Of a DNA stretch of 64,000 bases, positions 1 to 8,526 are shown one piece after another (positions within the stretch are counted from its first letter, which is position 1; each line of letters opens with the position of its first letter). Where the stretch lies: the NCBI GenBank assembly GCA_963793465.1, contig CAWCAJ010000003.1, positions 186,001-250,000 of the forward strand, given 5' to 3'. Source of the DNA: CAJQPP01 sp963793465. GTDB taxonomy: Bacteria > Planctomycetota > Planctomycetia > Pirellulales > Pirellulaceae. The position numbers were made by a program, and so were the translations under genes. The notes under the pieces are model-generated. The model made no database searches. It was not told where the DNA came from and was given only the letters and a program-made list of their open reading frames with translations.

Positions 1-62
1 GGCCCACCCGTCAGCCGGGCCAACGTATCCCCACTGCGATCTTTCCGGGCAGGCAAAGTTTG

Positions 63-881
63 ATGAGTCGCCAAGCGCCGTTCGTGAACCCACCCCAAGC
101 GAACGGCTCTCTCTGGATTCGCATCGCCGTACTGGCAGCGGTCGTCCTGGCGGCTGGCATGGGCTACTGGATGTGGGGTGATGACCTGTCCCTGTCGCAC
201 CTGGCACAAAAAGAATCCCAGTTGCGAGAGTTCCAGGCAGAACATCCTTTGCTGGTGTATGCGTTGGCCTTCGCTGTGTACGTCACGGTTACCGGGTTGT
301 CACTTCCGGGAGCCGCCGCTTTAACCCTGGTGTCGGGATGGTACTTTGGTGTATTGCGAGGAGTCTTGTTGGTCAGTTTCGCATCCACAACGGGTGCCAC
401 ACTGGCGTTTTTGCTCAGCCGTTTCCTGTTTCGTGAAACGGTCCAACGAAAATTTGGGTCTCGTCTGGCAACGTTCAATCAGGCTTTGCAGCGCGAGGGC
501 GCATTTTATCTCTTTGCGTTGCGGCTGGTTCCAGCCGTGCCGTTCTTCGTCATCAATGCGGTCATGGGATTGACGCCCATTCGCACGCGGACGTTTTGGT
601 GGGTCAGTCAGCTAGGCATGCTGGCCGGTACCGCCGTTTACGTTTACGCTGGCTCGGTCGTGCCTGACTTGCAGACGCTGGCAGACAATGGCCTTACCGC
701 CGTGTTTACAGCCAGCCAGGTGGTGCAGATCGTGACGGCCCTGGCCCTGCTGGGTCTTTTCCCCTGGTTGGCTCGAGCACTGCTGCAGTGGCGGACCGCC
801 AGGAAAGGCGTCCCTCCTGAAATGCAGATCGAGCAGGACGCGGGCCAGGCAAAGACCAGCCAACCGGGCGGGGATGCCTGA
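63..881 (+). CDS. TVP38/TMEM64 (VTT domain) family membrane protein
   Basis: This is a polytopic inner-membrane protein of the TVP38/TMEM64, DedA-like family. Hydrophobic segments lie near residues 20-40, 65-85, 90-120, 155-175, 180-200 and 220-240. The family signature is visible as FALRLVPAVPFFVINAVMG, the re-entrant VTT motif with its Arg and Pro-rich turn. Members are scramblase- or transporter-like and the substrate is usually unknown. The ATG at 63 is preferred over an in-frame TTG at 60. A FAD oxidoreductase follows in the same direction 95 bp downstream. TVP38 proteins are often adjacent or fused to such mercuric-reductase-like enzymes, so a two-gene functional unit is likely. The family call is firm; the substrate cannot be read from the sequence. 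Confidence 0.9.
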   Translation: MSRQAPFVNPPQANGSLWIRIAVLAAVVLAAGMGYWMWGDDLSLSHLAQKESQLREFQAEHPLLVYALAFAVYVTVTGLSLPGAAALTLVSGWYFGVLRGVLLVSFASTTGATLAFLLSRFLFRETVQRKFGSRLATFNQALQREGAFYLFALRLVPAVPFFVINAVMGLTPIRTRTFWWVSQLGMLAGTAVYVYAGSVVPDLQTLADNGLTAVFTASQVVQIVTALALLGLFPWLARALLQWRTARKGVPPEMQIEQDAGQAKTSQPGGDA

Positions 882-976
882 CGCAGGCCGTGCAGGGGCG
901 AGTTTGAAATCGGCCCCGTCATAACCTAGAACGACATCACCTCGGTGAGTAGTCCTCCTATGAACGTAGACCTCCC

Positions 977-2533
977 ATGAACGAACCGCGATACAGGTTG
1001 TCCCCTGACGACGTTTACAATCAGTCATTGGTGGATCATGTCCATCCGCAGCACTGGAAGAACCCCTTGCCTGCCGGCACCTATCACCTGGTCATCATCG
1101 GAGCCGGGACGGCGGGTTTGGTCACGGCAGCTGCGGCGGCCGGCCTGGGCGCCCGCGTGGCCCTGATCGAACGCGATCTGATGGGTGGCGATTGCCTGAA
1201 CTTCGGCTGTGTTCCTTCCAAGGCCATCATCAGCGCAGCGCGGGTAGCTGCATCCGTTCGGAATGCAGCAGCGTTTGGCGTCCAGATCCCACACGGCACG
1301 AACGTGGATTTTGGCAAGGTCATGCAGCGAATGCGGGCCAAGCGGGCGCTCATCAGCCCCGTCGATTCCGCGGCACGTTTTCGTGATCTGGGTGTCGATG
1401 TCTTTTTCGGGCAGGGCCGATTCGAAACCACCGATACGATCTCGGTCACCGACCGGGAAGCCCACGTCTCGAAAATCTCGTTCCGGAAGGCCGTGATTGC
1501 CACGGGTGCGCGGGCCGCTGCACCGCCCATCCCCGGCTTGGAAACCGTCGAATACCTGACCAACGAAAACCTGTTTTCGCTGAAGCAATTGCCGGCTCGC
1601 CTGGCGGTCATCGGCAGCGGCCCTATCGGTAGTGAAATGGCGCAGTGCTTTGCCCGCCTGGGCAGCCAGGTAGTCCTGTTTGAAATGTCCGACCGGATTC
1701 TGCCACGGGAAGATGCTGATGCCTCGGCTATCCTGCAACGCCAATTGCAGCGGGATGGCGTGGTGACGGTGTTGAACAGCAAGGACATGGAACTCGCCAG
1801 AGCCGAGGAGCCGTGTATCCAGGTGCGGGGCGTTTCCGGATCGGAACCCTACCGGTTTGAGGTGGACCAATTACTGGTAGCGGTCGGTCGGGCGGCCAAT
1901 ACCGAGGGGCTCAACCTGACGGCCGTGGGCGTGGAATCGAATCGCCAGGGCATCCCGGTCAACGATCATTTGCAGACCAGCAACCCTCGCATCTATGCCG
2001 CTGGCGATATCTGCTCGCCCTTGAAATTCACGCATGCCGCGGATTTTCAGGCCCGTATCGTGGTCCAAAATGCGTTGTTTGCCGTAGGCCCGTTTGGCAG
2101 AAAGAAAGCCAGTGATCTGGTCGTCCCCTGGGCCACCTACACCTCGCCCGAGATCGCGCACGTGGGGCTCTCGGAACAGGACGCGGCCGCCGCTGGAACG
2201 AAAATCGATACCTATATCCAATCTTTGGAGCACGTGGATCGGGCCATTCTGGATGACCACCAGGACGGCTTTGTCAAAGTCCATACCCGCCGCGGCAGCG
2301 ACCGGATCGTGGGAGCGACCATCGTGGCGGAACATGCCGGTGACATGATCTCGGAAGTTGTGGTCGCCATGACTAACGGCGTGGGGCTGGCCGGCATCGG
2401 TGCCGCAATCCATCCCTATCCCACGACCACCGATGCAATCCGACGCCTGGGCGATCAATATAACCGTACGCGGTTGACTGCTTTCAATCAAAAACTACTG
2501 AGCCTGCTGCGACGTCTGAATGTGGGACGCTGA
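977..2533 (+). CDS. Mercuric-reductase-like FAD-dependent pyridine nucleotide-disulfide oxidoreductase
   Basis: The protein is a 518-residue flavoprotein disulfide reductase. The N-terminal FAD Rossmann motif is GAGTAG at residues 42-47. The redox-active disulfide is GGDCLNFGCVPSK, with Cys73 and Cys78. A second dinucleotide fold begins with VIGSGPIGSE near residue 212. The dimerisation domain ends with HPYPTTTDAI, where a His near residue 479 is the usual catalytic base. It is not a true mercuric reductase: there is no N-terminal heavy-metal domain, and the C-terminus (LSLLRRLNVGR) lacks the vicinal Cys pair that binds Hg(II). A low-molecular-weight disulfide or quinone substrate is possible. 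It follows the TVP38 gene. Its stop codon lies inside a 17-nt tandem duplication. Confidence 0.9.
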   Translation: MNEPRYRLSPDDVYNQSLVDHVHPQHWKNPLPAGTYHLVIIGAGTAGLVTAAAAAGLGARVALIERDLMGGDCLNFGCVPSKAIISAARVAASVRNAAAFGVQIPHGTNVDFGKVMQRMRAKRALISPVDSAARFRDLGVDVFFGQGRFETTDTISVTDREAHVSKISFRKAVIATGARAAAPPIPGLETVEYLTNENLFSLKQLPARLAVIGSGPIGSEMAQCFARLGSQVVLFEMSDRILPREDADASAILQRQLQRDGVVTVLNSKDMELARAEEPCIQVRGVSGSEPYRFEVDQLLVAVGRAANTEGLNLTAVGVESNRQGIPVNDHLQTSNPRIYAAGDICSPLKFTHAADFQARIVVQNALFAVGPFGRKKASDLVVPWATYTSPEIAHVGLSEQDAAAAGTKIDTYIQSLEHVDRAILDDHQDGFVKVHTRRGSDRIVGATIVAEHAGDMISEVVVAMTNGVGLAGIGAAIHPYPTTTDAIRRLGDQYNRTRLTAFNQKLLSLLRRLNVGR

Positions 2534-2554
2534 TCAGCATGGGACGCTGATCAG
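2523..2554 (+). repeat. 17-nt tandem duplication carrying a stop codon
   Basis: TGGGACGCTGATCAG occurs at 2523 and again at 2540, giving a period of 17. The first copy holds the last codons and the TGA of the oxidoreductase gene. The second copy is entirely 3' of the stop. Confidence 0.85.
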
Positions 2555-2626
2555 GATCGCCACGATGCGAAACGAGTGCCCACCGAAACCTGTCCCTGCC
2601 AACCAACACCCGAGCGGCCAGATGCC

Positions 2627-3646
2627 ATGAACCCAGTCCTCAACAAATTACCGCTGGCAACTCCAGGGGGTTGGCCAGGGCTGCTGATATTTCTGGCCTG
2701 GCTGCTCAGTCCTGCCCAGGGCGTGGCGCAGTCATCGGGTACGCTACCTGCCCTGAAGGACGGTCAACGGATCCTGTTTTTGGGTGACAGCATTACCTAC
2801 GCCGGTGGTTACGTTGCCAGGTTTGACGCCTGGTTGCAGACCCGTGACCTGGCGGACAGACCGGCGGTTCTGAATTTGGGCCTCCCCAGCGAAACCGTGT
2901 CGGGCCTCAGCGAGGCCGGCCATGCGTCCGGTCGCTTTCCTCGACCGCATCTGGCTGAGCGGCTGGACCGCGTGCTGCAACGGGTGCAACCTGACCTGGT
3001 GATCGCCTGCTACGGAATGAATTGCGGCATCTACCAGCCCTTTGATGAACAGCGGTTGGCCAGCTACCAACAGGGAATCCAACAACTGGTCGACAAAGTC
3101 ACAACCGCGAATGTCCCAATCGTATTGTTGACACCCCCCGTATGCGACGACGCTCGTTCGCAACGGACTTTCTCTTACAACCAGCAGGTCCTGCGACGCT
3201 ATGCTGACTGGCTGGTCGAACAGCGTGAACAGGCCGGTTGGCATGTGATTGACCTGCATGCTGCCATGACGGACCGCTTGCAGGTCAGGCGACGATCGGA
3301 CGCGGACTTCACGGTGCAGCCCGACGGGGTCCACCCCGATGACGAGGGGCACCAATGGATCGCTGACATCCTGATCCAGAGTTTCGCCGGTGAAGAAGTG
3401 GAACCCGGGTTCCGGCGGCAGTGGCAAGCCATCCGCCAACCCGTGACCCAGCGAATGAAGCTATTGCGGGACGCCTGGTTAACGCATACCGGCCATCAGC
3501 GACCAGGCTTGCCACCCGGCCTTCCTCTGACTGAGGCGGAGGCCCAGGCCGACCAACAATCGCGAATCGTGCGGGAGACACTGCGGGAACTTCCAGGATT
3601 GGCACCCGACAAGGAACCGCGGTCACCAGGGGATCGGTCATTTTGA
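2627..3646 (+). CDS. Secreted SGNH/GDSL-family hydrolase
   Basis: This is a serine esterase/lipase-fold protein of about 339 residues. A signal peptide is visible: a hydrophobic stretch at about residues 18-32 ending near GVAQ. Block I is ILFLGDSITYAGG, with the nucleophile Ser at residue 55. The Gly/Asn oxyanion region is CYGMNCGIY. Block V is PDGVHPDDEGH, with the catalytic Asp and His near residues 233-236. The SGNH set is therefore complete. The ATG at 2627 was chosen because it opens directly into the signal peptide; an in-frame GTG at 2576 would add 17 polar residues before it. Planctomycete relatives commonly deacylate polysaccharides, but no substrate can be read here. Confidence 0.88.
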   Translation: MNPVLNKLPLATPGGWPGLLIFLAWLLSPAQGVAQSSGTLPALKDGQRILFLGDSITYAGGYVARFDAWLQTRDLADRPAVLNLGLPSETVSGLSEAGHASGRFPRPHLAERLDRVLQRVQPDLVIACYGMNCGIYQPFDEQRLASYQQGIQQLVDKVTTANVPIVLLTPPVCDDARSQRTFSYNQQVLRRYADWLVEQREQAGWHVIDLHAAMTDRLQVRRRSDADFTVQPDGVHPDDEGHQWIADILIQSFAGEEVEPGFRRQWQAIRQPVTQRMKLLRDAWLTHTGHQRPGLPPGLPLTEAEAQADQQSRIVRETLRELPGLAPDKEPRSPGDRSF

Positions 3647-3772
3647 TGTTGCAAACACCACTTCCCGATCGGTCTCGACGGCAAGTTCCAGCTTGCCCCA
3701 AAAGATGCGCCCCCGATTTCACTTAGGTGTTCCTTCCTTGATGAAGAGGGCTCCTGGAAGATCTACTCTGAT

Positions 3773-5722
3773 TCAATGATCCGGGGATGGCATCGCGGCG
3801 GGTTGCGGCACACCCGGTTCGACCCTCCGTTCTTGCAGCTGTTGGGCAAATTGCTTAATGTGGCGACCCACGTCCGGATCCGCCAACACGTGTTCCACCC
3901 AGGCACCCGGCACTTCCGCCTCCGCTCCGATCGCTTGTGTGGCGTTGAGCAGTTGATAGAGCACCCCATCGGAATGCGCGTAGGGAGGTTCAAATTCAGC
4001 CAGGATCTGGGCTCGCCCAGCAGCGTTTGCTCCGGTAGCCAACAGGGCCTGGGCGGCCGCGATCCGGATGGCTGGTAGAGGGTCGGCCAGTGCGGCTTGA
4101 ATCGGCTGCCGATGGGGCCCCGCCGCTTGGCCCTGGATCTGCAGACCTTGCAAGGCATGATAACGAATCACGGGATCGGGATGCTGGATCGATGCCACCA
4201 ACCGGGGTAGAGATTCCGGATCCCCGCGAGAGGCAAACCAGTTGAATTCCACCAGCTGGCGGATGTCCACATCCTGGCGATGCGTGTAGTCGAATACCGA
4301 ACCGGCACCGCTCACCTGCTGAAACAACGATTCGGGAATCACCCCGGAATCGAAATTCCGCACCATCGTCTGTTTCAAGTGACGACGCATACGCTGCAGG
4401 CGGTCTCGATACTCGGGTTGACTCGCCAGATTGTCGATCTCCCAGGGATCCGAAACGGTGTCAAACAACATCTCCAATGGCTGGGGTGCCGTCCAGATCT
4501 CGCCTAAATGATTCGGCAAACTCCCCTGCTGCCAGGCTTGTCGCCAAGCAATCCAGGAGGGAACTCCCAGGCTGTATTGGCTGTAAGGCGCGGCTGGCAA
4601 ATGAGGCGTGAAGCGTCGTACATATTTGAAGCGGCGATCCCGAATTCCGCGTCGCATGCCCACGGTACCGTCGAAACGATCGGCAAACAGCCACACGCTG
4701 GTGTCCGGTGCGGGCGATTGGCGATGCGGCCCCAAAAACGGGCGTCCCTGCATGTGTGACGGCGGTGCCATCCCACACAGGGAGAGCAGCGTGGGGGCGA
4801 AATCCACGAAAGCCACCGGTTCATCGACCCGCTGTCCCGCCAAATAGGGGCTAATCCCGCGCCACTTTCGCGGAACATGAATCAACAGGGGAATTCGCAC
4901 ACCCGTATCCAGCAAGTAGCGTTTTCCCCGAGGCAGGGGACCTCCATGATCGCTGAAATAGAACACAATCGTGTCGTCCGACAGCCCCAGATGTTCCAGT
5001 TCGTCCAACAACTCACCCACTCGCTGGTCCATGGAGGTCAGGGTGTCGTGGTAGATGGCGATATCCGCGCGGGTTTCCGGCAGATCCGGCAAGTAGGGGG
5101 GTACGCTTACCTGGTCGGCCCGCAGACGAGGTGTCTCTGGGATCCGACCCCGCTTCCGATCAGCCTGCACGCGATCCGGAAACAACGAACTCTCATGGGA
5201 TCGCGTGATGTTGAAGATGGCAAAAAATGGCTGGCCTGCAGGGCGATTTCTGTAATGGGCTGTCGCGGAACATTCATCCCAGACGTGTTGGTCATTTCCG
5301 GCAAAATTGTAATCCGTTTTGGACCGATTGGTGCAATAGTAACCCTCCGCTCGCAGGTAATCGACGTAGGTTCGGATGTGCTGGGGTATCGGGTAGCGAC
5401 TACGCATATGCTGAGTGCCCAACGTCGGAGCATAGCAGCCGGTCAACAGTGTGCAGCGTGCCACCGCGCAGACGGGCGCATTGGAAAATGCATTTTCAAA
5501 CAATGTCGACTGTTCGGCCAGTGCGTCCAACCGCGGCGTGTCGGCGTCGGGGTTGCCATAGCATCCCAGCCAGTCGGCACCATTATCTTCACTGGTGATC
5601 CACAGAATGTTGGGCGCCGTCAAGTCAGCCTGAGGATCCTGCGCGGCCACTGCGAAAGGGTTAAGCAACCCAGACAAAACCGACAACACGACAATCCGCA
5701 TCCGTGACAGTGTCAATGGCAT
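3773..5722 (-). CDS. Secreted sulfatase (SGSH-like) with C-terminal HEAT-like region
   Basis: This is a type I sulfatase of 649 residues. The signal peptide spans roughly residues 1-27 (ending FAVAAQ). The metal-binding start of the domain reads LWITSEDNGADW, typical of the heparan N-sulfatase-like group. The active-site motif is C-A-V-A-R at residues 85-89; the Cys must be converted to formylglycine, so a separate FGE is needed. A second metal site is suggested by YFSDHGGPLPRGK. After the catalytic domain (about 1-480) come HEAT-like helical repeats (HPDPVIRYHALQGL and LPAIRIAAAQALL). The start at 5722 is the Met that opens the signal peptide; Mets further upstream (5848, 5743) only add polar residues. 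The likely role is desulfation of a sulfated glycan outside the cytoplasm. Confidence 0.9.
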   Translation of the reverse strand: MPLTLSRMRIVVLSVLSGLLNPFAVAAQDPQADLTAPNILWITSEDNGADWLGCYGNPDADTPRLDALAEQSTLFENAFSNAPVCAVARCTLLTGCYAPTLGTQHMRSRYPIPQHIRTYVDYLRAEGYYCTNRSKTDYNFAGNDQHVWDECSATAHYRNRPAGQPFFAIFNITRSHESSLFPDRVQADRKRGRIPETPRLRADQVSVPPYLPDLPETRADIAIYHDTLTSMDQRVGELLDELEHLGLSDDTIVFYFSDHGGPLPRGKRYLLDTGVRIPLLIHVPRKWRGISPYLAGQRVDEPVAFVDFAPTLLSLCGMAPPSHMQGRPFLGPHRQSPAPDTSVWLFADRFDGTVGMRRGIRDRRFKYVRRFTPHLPAAPYSQYSLGVPSWIAWRQAWQQGSLPNHLGEIWTAPQPLEMLFDTVSDPWEIDNLASQPEYRDRLQRMRRHLKQTMVRNFDSGVIPESLFQQVSGAGSVFDYTHRQDVDIRQLVEFNWFASRGDPESLPRLVASIQHPDPVIRYHALQGLQIQGQAAGPHRQPIQAALADPLPAIRIAAAQALLATGANAAGRAQILAEFEPPYAHSDGVLYQLLNATQAIGAEAEVPGAWVEHVLADPDVGRHIKQFAQQLQERRVEPGVPQPAAMPSPDH

Positions 5723-5881
5723 GACTTGGATCCTGTTTAACATGTAACGCAGGTGCCGGGTGGAGAATGAACTCCCATCATAACCGGAATGGCGGACCAG
5801 GCAGCCGGTCACGCCGACGGCCACCCCGGGCAACCCGCCAACAGCCAACCGGGGTTACCGGGGCCGGTGGTTTGCACCACG

Positions 5882-5905
5882 AAAAAACCCCCGCTCAGGC
5901 GGGGG
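5882..5905 (-). terminator. Intrinsic terminator
   Basis: A perfect 7-bp stem (CCCCCGC/GCGGGGG, loop TCAG) is followed on the minus strand by six T. It lies downstream of the small secreted protein gene that ends at 6029. Confidence 0.75.
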
Positions 5906-6028
5906 TCCATGAATCGGAATGGGGGATCCAGGGGAAGGTCGATAGGGGTTGAATGGTTTCCCGCCAAGGCCGACTGGTTGGTCCCTTGCCCGCCAGCCCG
6001 GTCTGCGGTCTTTATTTTCCTCAAACCA

Positions 6029-6382
6029 CTAGTAGCACCAACGACCACGATGTCCGTGACGATATCGATGCCCGTAGTGCACAGGGCCCCGATAACCATA
6101 GCCATAGCGGACTACTGGAGGAGCATAGCGGTAAGGCGGTCGATAAAACCGGTTTGCCGGCCGGAAATTCGAATAGCCCACTCCGTAATACGCACCGCCA
6201 AACCCACGACCCACACTGATGCTCAACCCCGGACCCGCACCGTAATACCCGCCGAATCCAGGACCATAACCAAAGCCGCGACGTTGCGCCTGGACCGGTT
6301 GCGTCACCCAACAGGTGGCGGCAATCACGACCGAGGCCAGAATGGCTGTCCGTAAAATGCGAAATTTGTTTTTCGTGTTCAT
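6029..6382 (-). CDS. Small secreted Gly/Tyr/Arg-rich protein
   Basis: The protein is 117 residues long. It has a clear signal peptide (MNTKNKFRILRTAILASVV onward, ending PVQAQ). The mature part is low complexity, rich in Gly and Tyr first (RRGFGYGPGFGGYYG) and then in Arg, Tyr and His. The start at 6382 has a good ribosome-binding site (GGAGA, 7 nt upstream). The longer upstream frame has no such support. No known domain is recognised. Such proteins recur in planctomycetes and may be envelope or matrix components, but that is inference. A terminator follows at 5882-5905. Confidence 0.7.
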   Translation of the reverse strand: MNTKNKFRILRTAILASVVIAATCWVTQPVQAQRRGFGYGPGFGGYYGAGPGLSISVGRGFGGAYYGVGYSNFRPANRFYRPPYRYAPPVVRYGYGYRGPVHYGHRYRHGHRGRWCY

Positions 6383-6611
6383 CAAATGTCTCCAGGGAAA
6401 GGTGGGTGCGTTGTCGCACCGCTCGCACGGTGCTGCCGGTAAAACGTACCCGGCACAAATTGGAAGGTTGCAAGTTTGATGCCAACAAAACGTCCAACGC
6501 ATCAAGCCGCGGTTTTGCTGCTTCCGGCGAATAACCAACGGATATCGTATCCGGCAACATGTCTCGATTCGATGGCGCAGCGTCCTACGATTGACGGCAT
6601 CGTGGTCGCCG

Positions 6612-7254
6612 TCAGAAACTCCGGGTAACCCGAAAGCTGCCTGCCATTGCGTCGCTGCCTGTCATTGCGTTTGGCATGGTCTGCGACCATCCGTGGCAAA
6701 GAGACGACCGGGTTTCCCTTCCTGCCACCGGTGCAAACCGTTCAATCGCCGCAAGCGAAACAGTTGATCCCTGAAAGCAACTGCGAATGCTCTTTATCGC
6801 CGCGCAGATCCTGGTGGGTGGGGCACAGGCAAAACCAAAGACCAGCCCTTCCGATCGTTCGTGTGGGGGCGTATCGATCAGTTCGTATTCCCAGAGGTGT
6901 CGAACCACGAAGCCCTTGGACTGAATTTTTTCAGCGATTCGTGACGCGGATTGGCCATCGATCAAGCGGGCCGTGCAATGCAGACCGGCGTCCGATCCCA
7001 CAATCTCAAGATGTTCCGATATCGTTTCTTCATTCGACTGCACCAGCGCTGCCCGTCTCTGCTGATGAACGTTTCGCATACGTCGCAAGTGGCGGCCAAA
7101 ATGCCCCTGTTTGATAAAGACATTCAGCATGTTCTGGTCCAAGGTGGATGGCGGGCGACTGGCGACCGACAGGGCGGTTTCAAATACCCTCGTCAGGGCC
7201 TGGGGCACTACGTCCATTCAAGCGGACGATACCCGATCCAAAAAAAGTCGTTCC
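6612..7254 (-). pseudogene. Remnant of a MocR/PdxR-type PLP-dependent transcriptional regulator (C-terminal part only)
   Basis: The frame ending at 6612 carries the C-terminal third of the aminotransferase-like domain of MocR regulators. ASRPPSTLDQNMLNVFIKQG followed by HFGRHLRRMR, and later SDAGLHCTARL and GLVFGFACAPPTRICAAI, are family hallmarks; similarity ends near 6774. Upstream the frame is broken: a TGA sits directly before the first ATG at 7217. The preceding family segment, normally GTFSK...SLRLGYLVVP, survives in another frame as GTTFFGSGIVRLNG near 7212-7254, with the PLP lysine lost. The GntR-type HTH and most of the aminotransferase domain are gone, and only about 120 bp remain before the divergent neighbour. 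This looks like an internal deletion plus a frameshift. The gene is certainly not functional as a regulator. Confidence 0.8.
6636..6671. repeat. 18-nt tandem duplication
   Basis: GCTGCCTGCCATTGCGTC at 6636 is repeated at 6654 with one substitution near its middle. It lies close to the 3' end of the regulator remnant. Confidence 0.7.
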
Positions 7255-7270
7255 CCTGGCAAACCGACCT

Positions 7271-7316
7271 CCAATTGGCATACTCGGATTCGAAACAATT
7301 GGCCATTGTGGCCAAT
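7271..7316. promoter_or_regulatory. Operator-like repeats between the regulator remnant and the PNPOx-like gene
   Basis: CAATTGGCA (7272) and CAATTGGCC (7296) form direct repeats 24 bp apart. The second is also half of a perfect dyad, ATTGGCCA-TTG-TGGCCAAT (7298-7316). MocR regulators typically bind direct or inverted repeats in the divergent promoter they share with a target, so this is probably the old operator, now without its regulator. The binding role is inferred from position and symmetry. Confidence 0.5.
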
Positions 7317-7371
7317 CCAATAGAGTCGGTAGTTTAAGCGTCTTTCCATCCCCATCAAGGAGCGTGTGTCG

Positions 7372-7644
7372 ATGACTCAACCTTTTGAAGTGACTGACCG
7401 AAACCGCCTGCGTCGGGTGCCCAAACGCGGTCACTATGACCGGGAATCCGTGTATGCCGTGATTGACGCCGCCTGGTTGGGGCACATCGCCATCCATGAC
7501 GCGGAGGGACAGGGGACGGTGGTGATTCCCATGTTGCATGCCCGGATGCAGGACCGCTTGATTTTTCATGGCGGCACCAAGAGTCGTTTGATGAAGTTCT
7601 TGGGCAGTGGGCAACCGCTGAGCCATCTCCTTTGCCTTGGTTGA
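7372..7644 (+). pseudogene. PNPOx/NimA-like flavin-binding protein, N-terminal fragment (frameshifted)
   Basis: This is the first half of a pyridoxamine-5'-phosphate-oxidase-related protein of the NimA-like type, a split-barrel FMN protein. It begins at ATG 7372 with AAGGAG nine bases upstream. RVPKRGHYDRESVYAVIDAA is the typical opening of this subfamily. The frame then reads GSGQPLS and runs off into HLLCLG-stop. Omitting one C near 7623-7625 would give GSGQPLSISFALVDGLVLAK and join the second fragment seamlessly. So either one base has been inserted or the sequence contains an error. It lies divergently beside the decayed MocR regulator, its probable former controller. The intact protein would be about 216 residues. 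Confidence 0.8.
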
Positions 7645-8023
7645 TGGATTGGTGTTGGCCAAGTCTCTGTTTCACCACTCCATGAACTACCGCAGCGCGG
7701 TGGTCTTCGGGCGGGGTGATTTCCTGGTGCAGGATTCCGAAAGGCTGGCGGCATTGCAGGCCATTTCTGACAAGTTGTTGCCGGGCCGCTGGCAGGACGC
7801 CAGAGAACCCAACCGGCAGGAGATGAAGGCCACGTCGGTGGTCGGTGTGACCATCGAATCCGCGTCAGCCAAGATTCGTGAAGGGGGTCCGATCGACGAC
7901 CCTGACGACTGGTCGTTACCCGTCTGGAGTGGTGTGCTGCCGCTGGTAACCAGCCGGGGCGAGGCGATACCGGATCAATATTCCGCGGGCATCCCCGTCC
8001 CAACTTACCTGCAGAGGCAGTGA
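7637..8023 (+). pseudogene. PNPOx/NimA-like flavin-binding protein, C-terminal fragment
   Basis: This is the second half of the gene that starts at 7372. LVDGLVLAKSLFHHSMNYRS and AVVFGRGDFLV are the core FMN-site segments of NimA-like proteins. DDWSLPVWSGVLPL is the usual C-terminal motif. This reading frame has a stop just upstream and no ribosome-binding site of its own, so it is not expected to be translated independently. Confidence 0.8.
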
Positions 8024-8228
8024 AGACCGTGGGTGAATACGGCTACGACAACCGTCGATCGACCCCTGGACGACCCGAGCTTTCACCCAGCATCAGCGGT
8101 TTGCCTGCCAGGTGTTGAAATGCTCTCGGAATACCGAGGACCGCGACGTCGTTCGGTTTCCCTGCTGTTTGTTTCCGGCTGGAAAGCCGGAGCTACATCC
8201 GGCTGTTGAATCCGATTGCGGCCTTGCA

Positions 8229-8519
8229 TCAGGCCAGTGCATCGATCCGTTGGGCGAGGATAAAATCGCTGTCGGTTAAGCCGCCCACCGTATGGGTCCA
8301 GATCTCGATCCAGGCATCCTTATAATTTTCCAGGTGCAGGTCCGGGTGGTGCTGCATTTCCTCGGCCACCGTCGCCACCCGACTGAAGAAATCCAGACCC
8401 GCCAGGAAATTGGCCGGGGACCAGTCCTTGCGAATTCGCGTCCCGCCGCGTGTCAAGGTCCATCCCGTCAGTGCTGCCAGGCGTTCCTGAACCTGCTGGG
8501 CGTTCAAAGCCGTGGTCAT
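8229..8519 (-). CDS. phhB: Pterin-4-alpha-carbinolamine dehydratase
   Basis: The 96-residue protein is full length for the PCD/DCoH family. It dehydrates 4a-hydroxytetrahydrobiopterin and so regenerates the pterin cofactor of aromatic amino acid hydroxylases. The active-site signature is EEMQHHPDLHLENY, with His57, His58 and His62. The conserved tail is WTHTVGGLTDSDFILAQRID. No aromatic hydroxylase gene is present here, and in bacteria lacking one PCD has been linked to molybdopterin or folate metabolism. The ribosome-binding site (GGAG, 7 nt from ATG) abuts a tandem array of an 18-nt unit. It is probably co-transcribed with the HD hydrolase gene upstream. Confidence 0.93.
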   Translation of the reverse strand: MTTALNAQQVQERLAALTGWTLTRGGTRIRKDWSPANFLAGLDFFSRVATVAEEMQHHPDLHLENYKDAWIEIWTHTVGGLTDSDFILAQRIDALA

Positions 8520-8526
8520 GTGTTAC

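Noticed and set aside
977..2533. Annotation as mercuric reductase merA
   Set aside because: The C-terminal Cys pair and the heavy-metal domain are missing and no other mer gene is present.
5723..5848. N-terminal extension of the sulfatase to 5848
   Set aside because: The added residues precede a complete signal peptide, which would then be internal.
6647..7337. Plus-strand open frames across the regulator remnant
   Set aside because: They have no recognisable motif, while the minus strand shows clear MocR C-terminal motifs.
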